This document shows positions 41,245 through 48,633 of a DNA stretch of 64,000 bases, one piece after another (within the stretch, counting starts at the first letter, position 1; each line of letters starts with the position of its first letter). The notes beneath the pieces were generated by a model. It ran no database searches, was not told the origin of the DNA, and saw only the letters and a list, made by a program, of their open reading frames with translations. This DNA comes from Oscillospiraceae bacterium (lineage in GTDB: Bacteria; Bacillota; Clostridia; Oscillospirales; Oscillospiraceae): assembly GCA_015068325.1 (NCBI GenBank), contig SVKQ01000010.1, positions 1 to 64,000 of the forward strand, in the 5' to 3' direction. The translations under genes were made by a program, and so were the position numbers.

Positions 41245-43659
41245 TTACCGCTTCATCAGCCAGCCCTTGATGTCGGACACGCCGCGATACTTCTCAAAGC
41301 GGTCGCCGTCGATCAGTACCAGAGTGGGGGCCTGTTTGACGCCATACTTCTCCACCAGCGCCTTTTCCTCGTTGGCGTTGAGGGCGGTGTAGGCGATGCC
41401 GGCCTTGTCCAGCAGGGCGCCGGCGGCCTTGCAGTTGGGGCAGGTAGGCGTCTTGAAGAGGAGGATGCCGGCGGAGGCGGCCGCAGGCTCTGCGACGGTG
41501 GCAGGCGCCTCGGTCATGGGGACCTCCACCATCGGGGCGGAGGCGGTCTCGTCCACGGGGGCGGGATTCGGCCCCACATGGGTCAGCGTGGAGCGGCCGA
41601 TGTTGTACACCCTGCGGTCCTTATACTCCTGAGCCTTGCCGTCGTTCCAGTTCTGGATGGGGCGATAGTAGCCGGTGATGCGGCTGTAGACTTCGGTCTT
41701 CTGGCCGCAGATGGGGCAGACGAACTGCTCACCGGTGAGATAGCCGTGGTCCTTGCAGACGGAGTAGGTGGGGGACATGGTGTAGTAGGGCAGCTTGTAG
41801 TTCTCCGCGATCTTGCGGACCAGATTGGCAGCGGCCTTCCAATCGGGAAGCTTCTCGCCCAGAAACGCGTGGAACACGGTGCCGGAGGTGTACAGCGTCT
41901 GCAGGTCGTCCTGGATATCCAGGGCGGAGAACACGTCCTCCGTGTAGCCCACCGGCAGGTGGGAGGAGTTGGTGTAGTAAGGGGTGCCGTTCATGTTGGC
42001 GGTGATGATGTCGGGGAACTCCTCCTTGTCGTGCTTGGCAAAGCGATAGGTGGTGGATTCCGCCGGGGTGGCCTCCAGGTTGTAGAGGTCGCCGTACTGT
42101 TCCTGATAGTCGGACAGGCGCTCGCGCATGTGGTTGAGCACGTCGCGGGTGAAGCGCTGCACCCGCTCATCGGTCAGGTCGGCGCGGAGCCAGTTGGCAT
42201 TGAGACCCACCTCATTCATGCCGATGAGGCCGATGGTGGAGAAGTGGTTGTTGAAATGGCCCAGATAGCGCTTGGTGTAGGGATACAGGCCCTGCTCCAA
42301 CAGCTTGGTGATGACGGTGCGCTTGGTCTTCAGGCTGCGGGCGGCGATGTCCATCAGGTTGTCCAGCCGCTTGTAGAAGTCGGCCTCGTCCGCCGCCAGA
42401 TAGGCGATGCGGGGCATGTTGATGGTGACCACGCCGATAGAGCCGGTGGACTCGCCGGAGCCGAAGAAGCCGCCGGATTTCTTGCGCAGCTCCCGCAGAT
42501 CCAGGCGCAGACGGCAGCACATGGAGCGCACGTCGCTGGGCTCCATATCGGAGTTGATGTAGTTGGAGAAGTAAGGCGTGCCGTACTTGGCAGTCATCTC
42601 GAAGAGGAGCTTGTTGTTCTCGGTCTCGCTCCAGTCGAAGTTGCGGGTGATGGAATAGGTGGGAATGGGATACTGGAAGCCGCGGCCGTTGGCGTCGCCC
42701 TCGATCATGATCTCGATGAACGCCTTGTTGACCATGTCCATCTCCTTCTGGCAGTCGCCATAGGTGAAGTCCATCTCCCGGCCGCCGATGATGGCGGGCA
42801 GGTTCTTCAGGTCATTGGGCACCACCCAGTCCAGCGTAATGTTGGAGAAGGGGGCCTGGGTGCCCCAGCGGCTGGGGGTGTTGACGCCGTAGACGAAGGA
42901 CTGGATGCACTGCTTGACCTCCTTCTGGCTCAGGTTGTCCACCTTGACAAAGGGGGCCAGATAGGTGTCGAAGGAGGAGAACGCTTGGGCGCCGGCCCAC
43001 TCGTTCTGCATGATGCCCAGGAAGTTGACCATCTGGTTGCAGAGGGTGGACAGGTGGTTGGCCGGGGAGGAGGTGATCTTGCCGGGCACGCCGCCCAGCC
43101 CCTCCTGGATCAGCTGCTTCAGGCTCCAGCCGGCGCAGTAGCCGGTGAGCATGCTCAGGTCATGGAGGTGGATGGCCGCGCTGCGGTGGGCCTCGGCGAT
43201 TTCGTCGTCATAGACCTCGCTGAGCCAGTAGTTGGCGGTGATAGCGCCGGAGTTGGACAGGATCAGACCGCCCACGGAATAGGTGACGGTGGAATTCTCC
43301 TTCACGCGCCAGTCGTTGATCTTCAGATAGTTGTCGACGATATCCTTGTAGTTGAGCAGCGTGGAGTTGATGTTGCGCACCTTCTCCCGCTGGCGGCGAT
43401 AGAGGATATAGGCCTTGGCCACGTCGGCATAGCCGGCCTCAGACAGCACCTTCTCCACGCTGTCCTGAATGTCCTCCACCGTGATCTGACCATCCTTTAC
43501 CTTGCCCTCGAAATCCGAGGTGACCCGCAGAGAGATCAGATCGATCACGCTGGGGTGGTACTCTTTGTTCAGCGCGTCAAAGGCCTTGGTGATGGCCGCG
43601 CTGATTTTTTCAATGTGGAAGTCTACGACCTTCCCATCTCTCTTGACTACCTGATACAT
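41245..43659 (-). CDS. nrdD: Anaerobic (class III) ribonucleotide reductase with fused C-terminal redoxin domain
   Basis: Glycyl-radical enzyme that reduces ribonucleoside triphosphates. The 804-aa chain opens with an ATP-cone (YQVVKRDGKVVDFHIEKI), then the catalytic barrel, a C-terminal Zn site (CKDHG ... CPICG) and the radical loop RVYNIGRSTL with Gly688. A Pro/Ala/Glu linker of about 30 residues leads to a thioredoxin/glutaredoxin-like domain with active-site CPNC (740-743). Formate-dependent class III enzymes lack such a domain; subtypes that use thioredoxin/NADPH instead are known. trxB downstream fits that route. Controlled by a strong promoter overlapped by NrdR-like boxes. Confidence 0.95.
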   Translation of the reverse strand: MYQVVKRDGKVVDFHIEKISAAITKAFDALNKEYHPSVIDLISLRVTSDFEGKVKDGQITVEDIQDSVEKVLSEAGYADVAKAYILYRRQREKVRNINSTLLNYKDIVDNYLKINDWRVKENSTVTYSVGGLILSNSGAITANYWLSEVYDDEIAEAHRSAAIHLHDLSMLTGYCAGWSLKQLIQEGLGGVPGKITSSPANHLSTLCNQMVNFLGIMQNEWAGAQAFSSFDTYLAPFVKVDNLSQKEVKQCIQSFVYGVNTPSRWGTQAPFSNITLDWVVPNDLKNLPAIIGGREMDFTYGDCQKEMDMVNKAFIEIMIEGDANGRGFQYPIPTYSITRNFDWSETENNKLLFEMTAKYGTPYFSNYINSDMEPSDVRSMCCRLRLDLRELRKKSGGFFGSGESTGSIGVVTINMPRIAYLAADEADFYKRLDNLMDIAARSLKTKRTVITKLLEQGLYPYTKRYLGHFNNHFSTIGLIGMNEVGLNANWLRADLTDERVQRFTRDVLNHMRERLSDYQEQYGDLYNLEATPAESTTYRFAKHDKEEFPDIITANMNGTPYYTNSSHLPVGYTEDVFSALDIQDDLQTLYTSGTVFHAFLGEKLPDWKAAANLVRKIAENYKLPYYTMSPTYSVCKDHGYLTGEQFVCPICGQKTEVYSRITGYYRPIQNWNDGKAQEYKDRRVYNIGRSTLTHVGPNPAPVDETASAPMVEVPMTEAPATVAEPAAASAGILLFKTPTCPNCKAAGALLDKAGIAYTALNANEEKALVEKYGVKQAPTLVLIDGDRFEKYRGVSDIKGWLMKR

Positions 43660-43732
43660 GACAAAGCTCCCCCTAACCGGAAAATGATAGCCTCACGGTT
43701 CGACAGATGTCGACCGGAAATTGAACAGCTTC

Positions 43733-43761
43733 ATTCTACCACCGGGGGGGATCCATGTCAA
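43733..43761 (-). promoter_or_regulatory. nrdD promoter
   Basis: Minus strand: TTGACA (43756-43761), 17-nt spacer, TAGAAT (43733-43738). It overlaps the proximal NrdR-like box, and the leader to the nrdD start is about 70 nt. Confidence 0.85.
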
Positions 43762-43806
43762 CTATATATTTGGTTTAATTTATATAAAAAGCACAATATA
43801 TTGTGG
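43759..43806. promoter_or_regulatory. Tandem NrdR-like boxes upstream of nrdD
   Basis: Distal box 43791-43806 contains CACAATATATTGTG, a near-perfect match to the NrdR consensus acaCwAtATaTwGtgt. The proximal box 43759-43774 (CAACTATATATTTGGT) is weaker by one core base. Box starts are 32 bp apart, three helical turns, as in known NrdR-regulated promoters. The distal box begins right after the nrdG stop. Confidence 0.8.
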
Positions 43807-43809
43807 TTC

Positions 43810-44502
43810 TCAGTCCACGCCCCGGAGACGCGTGTCCGGCACGAAGCGGCGGGCGACGGCGGCAAAGCGCTCCAGTTCCTGCCGGGAGGGGGCGTGCAGA
43901 CCGCCGAAGGGGACGGAGTCCCGGTCGGTGAAGCACTGGAGAAAGTAGTGTTTCGCGCCGGTGATCATCCGTCCGATCTCCTCGAAGTCCGACTCCTCGT
44001 GGAACTCTTTTACCACGGTGGTACGGAACTCGTAGTCGGTGGCGCTGCCCATGAGCAGGGCGACGCTCTCCCGAACCGCATCCATGTCCACCTGCTCCAC
44101 GCCGCAGGTGGCGGCGTATTTGGCGGGGCTGTTCTTCACGTCCATGGCGACATAGTCCGCCAGCCCCTCCTCCAGAATCTGCCGGAGCGGATCGGGGTGG
44201 GCGCCGTTGGTGTCCACCTTGGCGGCAAAGCCCAGGGCGCGGATGCGTCGCAGCAGGTCCGGCAGCTCCCGGTGCAGGAGGGGTTCGCCGCCGGTGAAGG
44301 CGACGCCATCCAACAGTCCGGTCCGCTTTTTCAGAAAGGTCAGCAGCTCAGCGTCGTCCATGACGGGTTGGGCGCTTCCGTCTGCCAGCTCGAAATTGTG
44401 GCAGAAGGGGCAGCGGAAGTCGCAGCCGCCCAGGAACACCGTGCAGGCCACATGGCCGGGGAAATCCAGCAGAGTCATCTTCTGCAGTCCGTGTATCTTC
44501 AT
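43810..44502 (-). CDS. nrdG: Anaerobic ribonucleotide reductase activating protein
   Basis: Radical SAM enzyme that generates the glycyl radical on NrdD. 230 aa; GCDFRCPFCHN (CxxxCxxC) near residue 27 binds the [4Fe-4S] cluster, and FTGGEPLL near residue 70 is the SAM-binding GGE motif. GAGGAGG lies 6 nt upstream of the start. It sits upstream of nrdD rather than downstream, and nrdD has its own promoter, so the two are not simply one transcript. It belongs to the pyruvate-formate-lyase-activase-like NrdG subgroup by length. Confidence 0.93.
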   Translation of the reverse strand: MKIHGLQKMTLLDFPGHVACTVFLGGCDFRCPFCHNFELADGSAQPVMDDAELLTFLKKRTGLLDGVAFTGGEPLLHRELPDLLRRIRALGFAAKVDTNGAHPDPLRQILEEGLADYVAMDVKNSPAKYAATCGVEQVDMDAVRESVALLMGSATDYEFRTTVVKEFHEESDFEEIGRMITGAKHYFLQCFTDRDSVPFGGLHAPSRQELERFAAVARRFVPDTRLRGVD

Positions 44503-44513
44503 AGGTATCCTCC

Positions 44514-45455
44514 TCAGACGGCCGCCAGCACGTGCAGATTGCGCAGTCCGGCGTCCGCGATGCCGTCGTTGACGGAGTAGGCGTGCTTTTCCAGATCACC
44601 GCAGGTGGCGTTCGTCAGTTCCTGCTCCATCAGTTCGTCGATCACATCGGCGGCGATGCTCTCGATCACGTCGTATTTCTCCTGTGCCTGCGTCGCCTCG
44701 TTGTCGCTGGTCAGCAGATATTCCAGCAGCTCTGCCAGCAACGACAGCTTCGGCAGAGCCCGCAGGGCGCGGAAGCTCCACTTATAATAGGGTTGGTACT
44801 GCCTGTTCAGCAGAAAAACGGCCGAGATGGTGCTGCGGACGAACTCGCCCACCGCCAGCTGGGCCGCGGCGCTCTCCCCGTGGCGGATGCAGCGCTGATA
44901 GTTGTACTGGCCTGCCTGGGCCATCAGCAGCAGGTGGCCGGCCAGCTTTTTCCGGCGCACATCCTCCGGGAAGAAGCGAAGACCCTCCCGGATGCGGGTG
45001 ACCTCGCCGCAGTTGTCAAAGAAGAGGACGCCGTTGGTACACTCGGCCAGCGACTGCTCCGGTACCGTCAGCCACTGCTCCACCGTCAGCGCGCCGTCGG
45101 CTGCGCTGAGCTTTTCCGCGAAAAACTCACCTGTCCGCAGTATGCCACGGCGGGGTCCGCCCACCGGTTGCATCAAAGAGCGGCGGAGGCCCATAAATTC
45201 CTTCGGCAGCTTGGCGTAGGCCCGCTCCAGCAGAAAGGCGGTGCGGCGGTCCACCACGTCCTCTCCCGGCAGAAACAGGCAGAAGCCCGGCTCAAAGTCA
45301 TGGTCCCGGGACACCGCGTCGTCGTAGCCGAAACACTCGGAGCCGCTGCCGATCAGACCCGCCGCCAGGCGGGGCAGCAGGTCGGGGAACTGCTCATCCA
45401 GCATGGGGCGGCCGTATGCCTCGAAAAACGCCCGGGAAAGCTCAAGTCCGTTCAT
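44514..45455 (-). CDS. DUF4037 protein, nucleotidyltransferase-like
   Basis: 313 aa from the ATG at 45455; the track's longer form is a shadow of the TPR gene. Gly36-Ser37 followed by Asp51-x-Asp53 (GSGSECFGYDDAVSRDHDFE) is the minimal nucleotidyltransferase pattern, and the rest is mostly helical with LLMAQAGQYNYQRCIRHG-type segments. The family is DUF4037, whose activity is unknown; aminoglycoside-type or RNA-type nucleotidyl transfer is possible by fold only. It overlaps the upstream TPR gene by 14 bp and precedes nrdG by 11 bp. Confidence 0.8.
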   Translation of the reverse strand: MNGLELSRAFFEAYGRPMLDEQFPDLLPRLAAGLIGSGSECFGYDDAVSRDHDFEPGFCLFLPGEDVVDRRTAFLLERAYAKLPKEFMGLRRSLMQPVGGPRRGILRTGEFFAEKLSAADGALTVEQWLTVPEQSLAECTNGVLFFDNCGEVTRIREGLRFFPEDVRRKKLAGHLLLMAQAGQYNYQRCIRHGESAAAQLAVGEFVRSTISAVFLLNRQYQPYYKWSFRALRALPKLSLLAELLEYLLTSDNEATQAQEKYDVIESIAADVIDELMEQELTNATCGDLEKHAYSVNDGIADAGLRNLHVLAAV

Positions 45456-46284
45456 AGATGCGCTTCGCCTCCTTTTCCAGCCGGTCCGCCTCCGCAAAAT
45501 ATCCGTAGTAGGAGAAGGTGGGGGCGCACTTTTCACAGACAAAGGCGTAGTATCCGTCGTGGGGCGCGGAGGGATCGGCCAGCAGCTCACAGGCCTGGTC
45601 CAGCAGAGTGCTGATCTCCTGCTCCGACTCCTCCGGTCCGCGCTGGGCGGCGATGGCATCGGCCCGGTTCAGGCAGGTGATGGCCTGCTCCAGCACGCCG
45701 CCGGGGACCCGTCCCATGACATCCATGGCCTTGTCATAGAGGGCATGGGCTGCATCGAACCGCCCCATGGCGGCACAGACCAGCGCCATGTTGTTGTAGA
45801 GCCCGCCCAGCAGCTGCGGAGCGGTGCGGGGGGTTGCCTCATACACGGCCCGCGCCTGTTCAAACAGGGCCAACGCCCGCTCGTTTTCCCCGAAGGCGTT
45901 GCAGGCCGTGGCCACGTTGGTGTAGGTGGTACCAGCGCTGATGGTGCCGGCAAAATCCAGCGCATCCAGCAGCCGCAGCGCCTCGTCGCCGTTGGCCAAC
46001 GCCTTGTCCCGGTCGCCCACCTTGCGGTAGTGTCCCACCAGTTCGTTGCGCAGCAGCAGCTGGCCCCGCAGGTCGCCGCCCAGCTTCGCCTCCTCCAGCC
46101 AGTAGAGAAGGTGGCGCTCGGCGCCGGCGTAATCCCGGCGGCTCATGTACTCGTCCATTTTCTGAATGATCCGCTGCTGGGGGACCGGCTTGACCTGGGG
46201 CGCGGCCCCATAGGGTTCGTCACACAGGACACAGCGGGGCTCCACATAGTCCTCCGGCTGCAGGTATCCGGGATCGTCACGCAT
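45442..46284 (-). CDS. TPR-repeat protein with CxxC motifs
   Basis: 280 aa from the ATG at 46284 (GGAGG with good spacing); the track version runs back through the promoter and tRNA fragment. Several tetratricopeptide-type helical repeats can be followed from about residue 45 to 235 (for example AFGENERALALFEQARAVYEA and MGRFDAAHALYDKAMDVMG). CVLCDEP near the N-terminus and CEKCAP near the C-terminus are possible metal sites. No enzyme domain. Overlap with the DUF4037 gene points to a functional pair. Confidence 0.8.
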   Translation of the reverse strand: MRDDPGYLQPEDYVEPRCVLCDEPYGAAPQVKPVPQQRIIQKMDEYMSRRDYAGAERHLLYWLEEAKLGGDLRGQLLLRNELVGHYRKVGDRDKALANGDEALRLLDALDFAGTISAGTTYTNVATACNAFGENERALALFEQARAVYEATPRTAPQLLGGLYNNMALVCAAMGRFDAAHALYDKAMDVMGRVPGGVLEQAITCLNRADAIAAQRGPEESEQEISTLLDQACELLADPSAPHDGYYAFVCEKCAPTFSYYGYFAEADRLEKEAKRIYERT

Positions 46285-46348
46285 AAGGTTTCCTCCGTCA
46301 AAATGGCTTGTCCGCAGGCTGTCCGGCGGACATGGGATTGCTATAGCC

Positions 46349-46377
46349 ACTATATCATATTTTTGCGGTAATTTCCA
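46349..46377 (-). promoter_or_regulatory. Promoter of the TPR-DUF4037-nrdG operon
   Basis: Minus strand: TGGAAA (46372-46377), 17-nt spacer ending in TGA, TATAGT (46349-46354), an extended -10 with a weak -35. Confidence 0.5.
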
Positions 46378-46422
46378 CCGGGACTTTTCCACACTGCGCG
46401 TACGATCCGCCGGCCGATCGCG

Positions 46423-46464
46423 CCAAACAAAAACACCGTCCGTCCGGACGGTGTTTTTGTTTGG
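46423..46464. terminator. Terminator behind the tRNA-Val fragment
   Basis: Perfect 19-bp stem CCAAACAAAAACACCGTCC / GGACGGTGTTTTTGTTTGG around a 4-nt loop, directly after the CCA end of the tRNA fragment (minus strand). Confidence 0.88.
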
Positions 46465-46506
46465 TGGAGACTGCTGGACTCGAACCAGTGACCTCCTGCG
46501 TGTGAA
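46462..46506 (-). tRNA. 3' half of a tRNA-Val(CAC) gene, probable attachment-site remnant
   Basis: On the minus strand: loop TTCACAC (anticodon CAC), the 3' side of the anticodon stem GCAGG, variable region, T-loop GGTTCGAGTCC and acceptor 3' side AGTCTCC with encoded ACCA. Homology stops exactly in the anticodon loop: the expected GCAGG partner of the stem is absent, and no matching acceptor 5' half (GGAGACT) is found nearby. Many integrases recombine in the anticodon or T-loop, leaving such a displaced 3' fragment at one element end. A functional copy is not in the window. Confidence 0.72.
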
Positions 46507-47192
46507 GAAATACGGGGATTTTGGCGCAGGTGACCGCAATCGCTCGAATGCCTGGGCCGCAGTCGTTTCCTGGGCCTCAAATTGCTGAAGCTGTATGATT
46601 TTGGGACTTCTACAGCAATTGTGCGCCCGACAAATAACACTTCCAGTAATCACCTAATACAAGCAGCGATCAATCAACATTTTGCTGCCGCACAGAGAAA
46701 ATCAATGCCTGGCTCATTCATGGTATCCCACCGATGAGCCGGGCATATTTTGTATCTTGATTTTGGTATTTTTATCACTGCCAGAAAGAGTCTTCACGGC
46801 AACTTATAGATAAGATTATCATCGCAACACGGCAAAAGAAAAAAATCTGAAATGGAGCTGCTGGGCGGATTCGAACTGGTATATACTGGATTTTACCATC
46901 TGCCGGGGCATCTCTCCATGTGCCGCTAAGTACTGCAATTCCAAGCTTTTTTGAGAAATAAATTTTATTTGATGTCAGTGCGTGCCGACCGGTTTTGCCG
47001 TGGTAAGGGTCAGGATAAGGGTCAGGCTAGGCATCCCAGAACAGTGGCAAGGGCATAGCCCGGGAAATGGGGACACCAGAATTGGAGAGGAAAAAGCTCA
47101 AGGTATCTTTGCTACAGCGAAAAGCATGGCTCCCAGGGAACCGCATACTAAGGTGGCCAATGCCCTGGCCAGAAAGCCAATCTTTTATCTCG
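46507..47192. other. Degenerate region without recognisable genes
   Basis: About 690 bases, AT-richer than the chromosome to the left, with no supported gene. A hairpin TGCCTGGCTCAT / ATGAGCCGGGCA (46706-46745) followed by TATTTTGTAT looks like a plus-strand terminator. A short imperfect direct repeat AAGGGTCAGG occurs twice near 47006-47030. A tRNA-like T-arm sequence near 46866-46890 was rejected as too incomplete. Confidence 0.5.
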
Positions 47193-47459
47193 AAAAAAAG
47201 TATGAACTTCTCCAACATGATATAGAGAACCAAAAATGCAAACCGCATCGTCAGCCGAGTAGCCTTCTGAAGTCAAAGCGACTCCGTCCTGCACACTTTT
47301 GGCATCCTGAGCCGGAAGGTGAAGTCTTGACCGAATTTCCTTCTGTAGTTGGTCTGAGACCAGGGAACGATGACTATTTGGTGTCACAGCGATAAACCTT
47401 TTTGCCAGAAGCGCGATAATATCCAACGTCTTGTCGTAATCTTTCCGATTCCATGCCTA
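47193..47459 (-). pseudogene. Remnant of folC (folylpolyglutamate synthase) C-terminus
   Basis: The minus-strand frame reads KDYDKTLDIIALLAKRFIAVTP ... ADDAVCIFGSLYHVGEV (shown in parts: LAKRFIAVTP and IFGSLYHVGEV), matching the end of FolC, where RFIAVTP-type and GSLYLVGEIR segments are conserved. Only about 85 residues survive; a stop codon lies just upstream and the ATP-binding and catalytic N-terminal domains are missing. It is a fragment left by rearrangement. The alternative is chance similarity, hence moderate confidence. Confidence 0.5.
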
Positions 47460-47520
47460 TGGCCAAAGACTCTTGCATCAAAATCATATGACTTGACTTT
47501 TCGAGCCGTCCGTTTTTACA

Positions 47521-47694
47521 TTACGGATCATCGCCGATGGCCTTCTGCACTGCGTTCAGATAGTTGAGAACCTGCTGATAGTCTGCCTCCATTTTCTGAG
47601 CGAAAAAGACCTTGTCTTGCTGCATATCATAGCAACAAAGTGAAAAAGTTTCTTTGTGGACATCCATTCCGACGAAAAGTGTGTTATAATATAT
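47521..47694 (-). pseudogene. N-terminal remnant of an IS110-family transposase
   Basis: 58 codons on the minus strand read YNTLFVGMDVHKETFSLCC ... KMEADYQQVLNYL and then a stop after GDDP. VGMDVHKE is the first DEDD catalytic segment of IS110 transposases. An ATA codon stands at the usual start distance after GGAGG, where ATG would be expected. The remaining about 80 percent of the gene is absent. A -10-like TATAAT lies upstream. Confidence 0.7.
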
Positions 47695-47769
47695 TTGTAA
47701 TGACCTCCATTTGTATGCGGTAATCCCTGTTTTTGTAGTTTGTGAACACCTACATTATACAGGTAAATC

Positions 47770-47791
47770 GTAAGTGCTCAATAATGACCCG
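47770..47791 (+). repeat. IS66 left terminal inverted repeat
   Basis: Begins GTAAGTGCTCAATAATGACC; matches the right end (50274-50295, minus strand) at 21 of 22 positions, with one mismatch (G/C at position 17). Confidence 0.9.
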
Positions 47792-47883
47792 CATTTCCAA
47801 GGCCGAGTAAGTATGAGAAAATGATACGTAGTCAACAAAAACTGCGTGTAAGTTTTCGAATACGAAGGGAGTGCGTGTAAGAA

Positions 47884-48210
47884 ATGGAAGATGTGTTAGC
47901 GATCCGGGATGAGTACCGGCTGCAAGAATGGAGCCAGATCATCCAGGCGGGGCAAAACAGTGGGTTTAGCAAGCGAGAGTTCTGTAGACAAAACGGGATA
48001 TCTGAACGGCAATATTACTACTGGCTGAAGAAATTGAGGGAAAGAGTCGCGGAAACAGCATCACCGCGCTTGGTGCATCTTGAAGAGCCTGTCCCCAAAA
48101 GCGAGGATGTACTTCGGATCCAGATTGGGCAGGCAGATTTGAGACTACCGGTAAACACGGACGCGGAAGCGGTGGCAGCCATTCTTCGGACCTTGCAGCA
48201 ACTATGTTAG
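47884..48210 (+). CDS. tnpA: IS66 accessory protein TnpA
   Basis: 108 aa. Helix-turn-helix-like N-terminal part (WSQIIQAGQNSGFSKREFCRQ with NGISERQYYYWLKKLRE) typical of the IS66 first ORF. Required with TnpB for IS66 transposition. Its stop overlaps the tnpB start. Confidence 0.9.
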   Translation: MEDVLAIRDEYRLQEWSQIIQAGQNSGFSKREFCRQNGISERQYYYWLKKLRERVAETASPRLVHLEEPVPKSEDVLRIQIGQADLRLPVNTDAEAVAAILRTLQQLC

Positions 48211-48557
48211 ATCTAAGTCGAGTACGGAACTATTACGTTGCGTGTGGATATACGGACCTGCGCCGCGGAATAGAGGGCTTAGCTGCAATCGTGACCCAAC
48301 AATTTGGTCAGGAGCTGAGTGAAGAAAGCCTGTTCCTGTTTTGCGGAAGACGCACAGACCGCATCAAGGCGTTATACTTTTCCGGCGATGGATATATCCT
48401 GTTGTATAAGCGGTTAAACAACGGCTCATTTCAATGGCCCAGAAGTGAAGCGCAGCTGCGGTTATTGGATCCACAGACCTTTCGATGGCTGATGGAGGGG
48501 TTGAAAATAGACCAACCAAAAGCCATTCGGAAGGCTCCCAAAAAGGACATGTTTTGA
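48204..48557 (+). CDS. tnpB: IS66 accessory protein TnpB (Orf2)
   Basis: 117 aa of the IS66 Orf2 family: YTDLRRGIEGLAAIV, SLFLFCGRRTDRIKAL, and DGYILLYKRLNNGSFQWP are all family motifs. It overlaps the end of tnpA by 7 bp (coupled translation). Intact. Confidence 0.95.
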   Translation: MLDLSRVRNYYVACGYTDLRRGIEGLAAIVTQQFGQELSEESLFLFCGRRTDRIKALYFSGDGYILLYKRLNNGSFQWPRSEAQLRLLDPQTFRWLMEGLKIDQPKAIRKAPKKDMF

Positions 48558-48633
48558 GCGCGAAACCATTGAAAATTCTGTACTTTTCGGCACCTTTGTG
48601 TTATAATAAAAGACACAAAGGCAGGTGAGATCT

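Noticed and set aside
41017-44580. 1187-aa plus-strand ORF opposite nrdD and nrdG
   Set aside because: Shadow frame of nrdD/nrdG with low-complexity Gly/Val/His/Leu sequence; no ribosome site or family signature.
46866-46892. tRNA-like T-arm (GATTCGAACTGG on +, CAGTTCGAATCC on -) with a CAGCTCCA-like end
   Set aside because: No CCA end, T-stem does not pair properly, and no anticodon arm is seen; treated as chance or a heavily decayed remnant.
46982-47395. 137-aa plus-strand ORF
   Set aside because: Overlaps the minus-strand folC remnant, no ribosome site, no recognisable domain.
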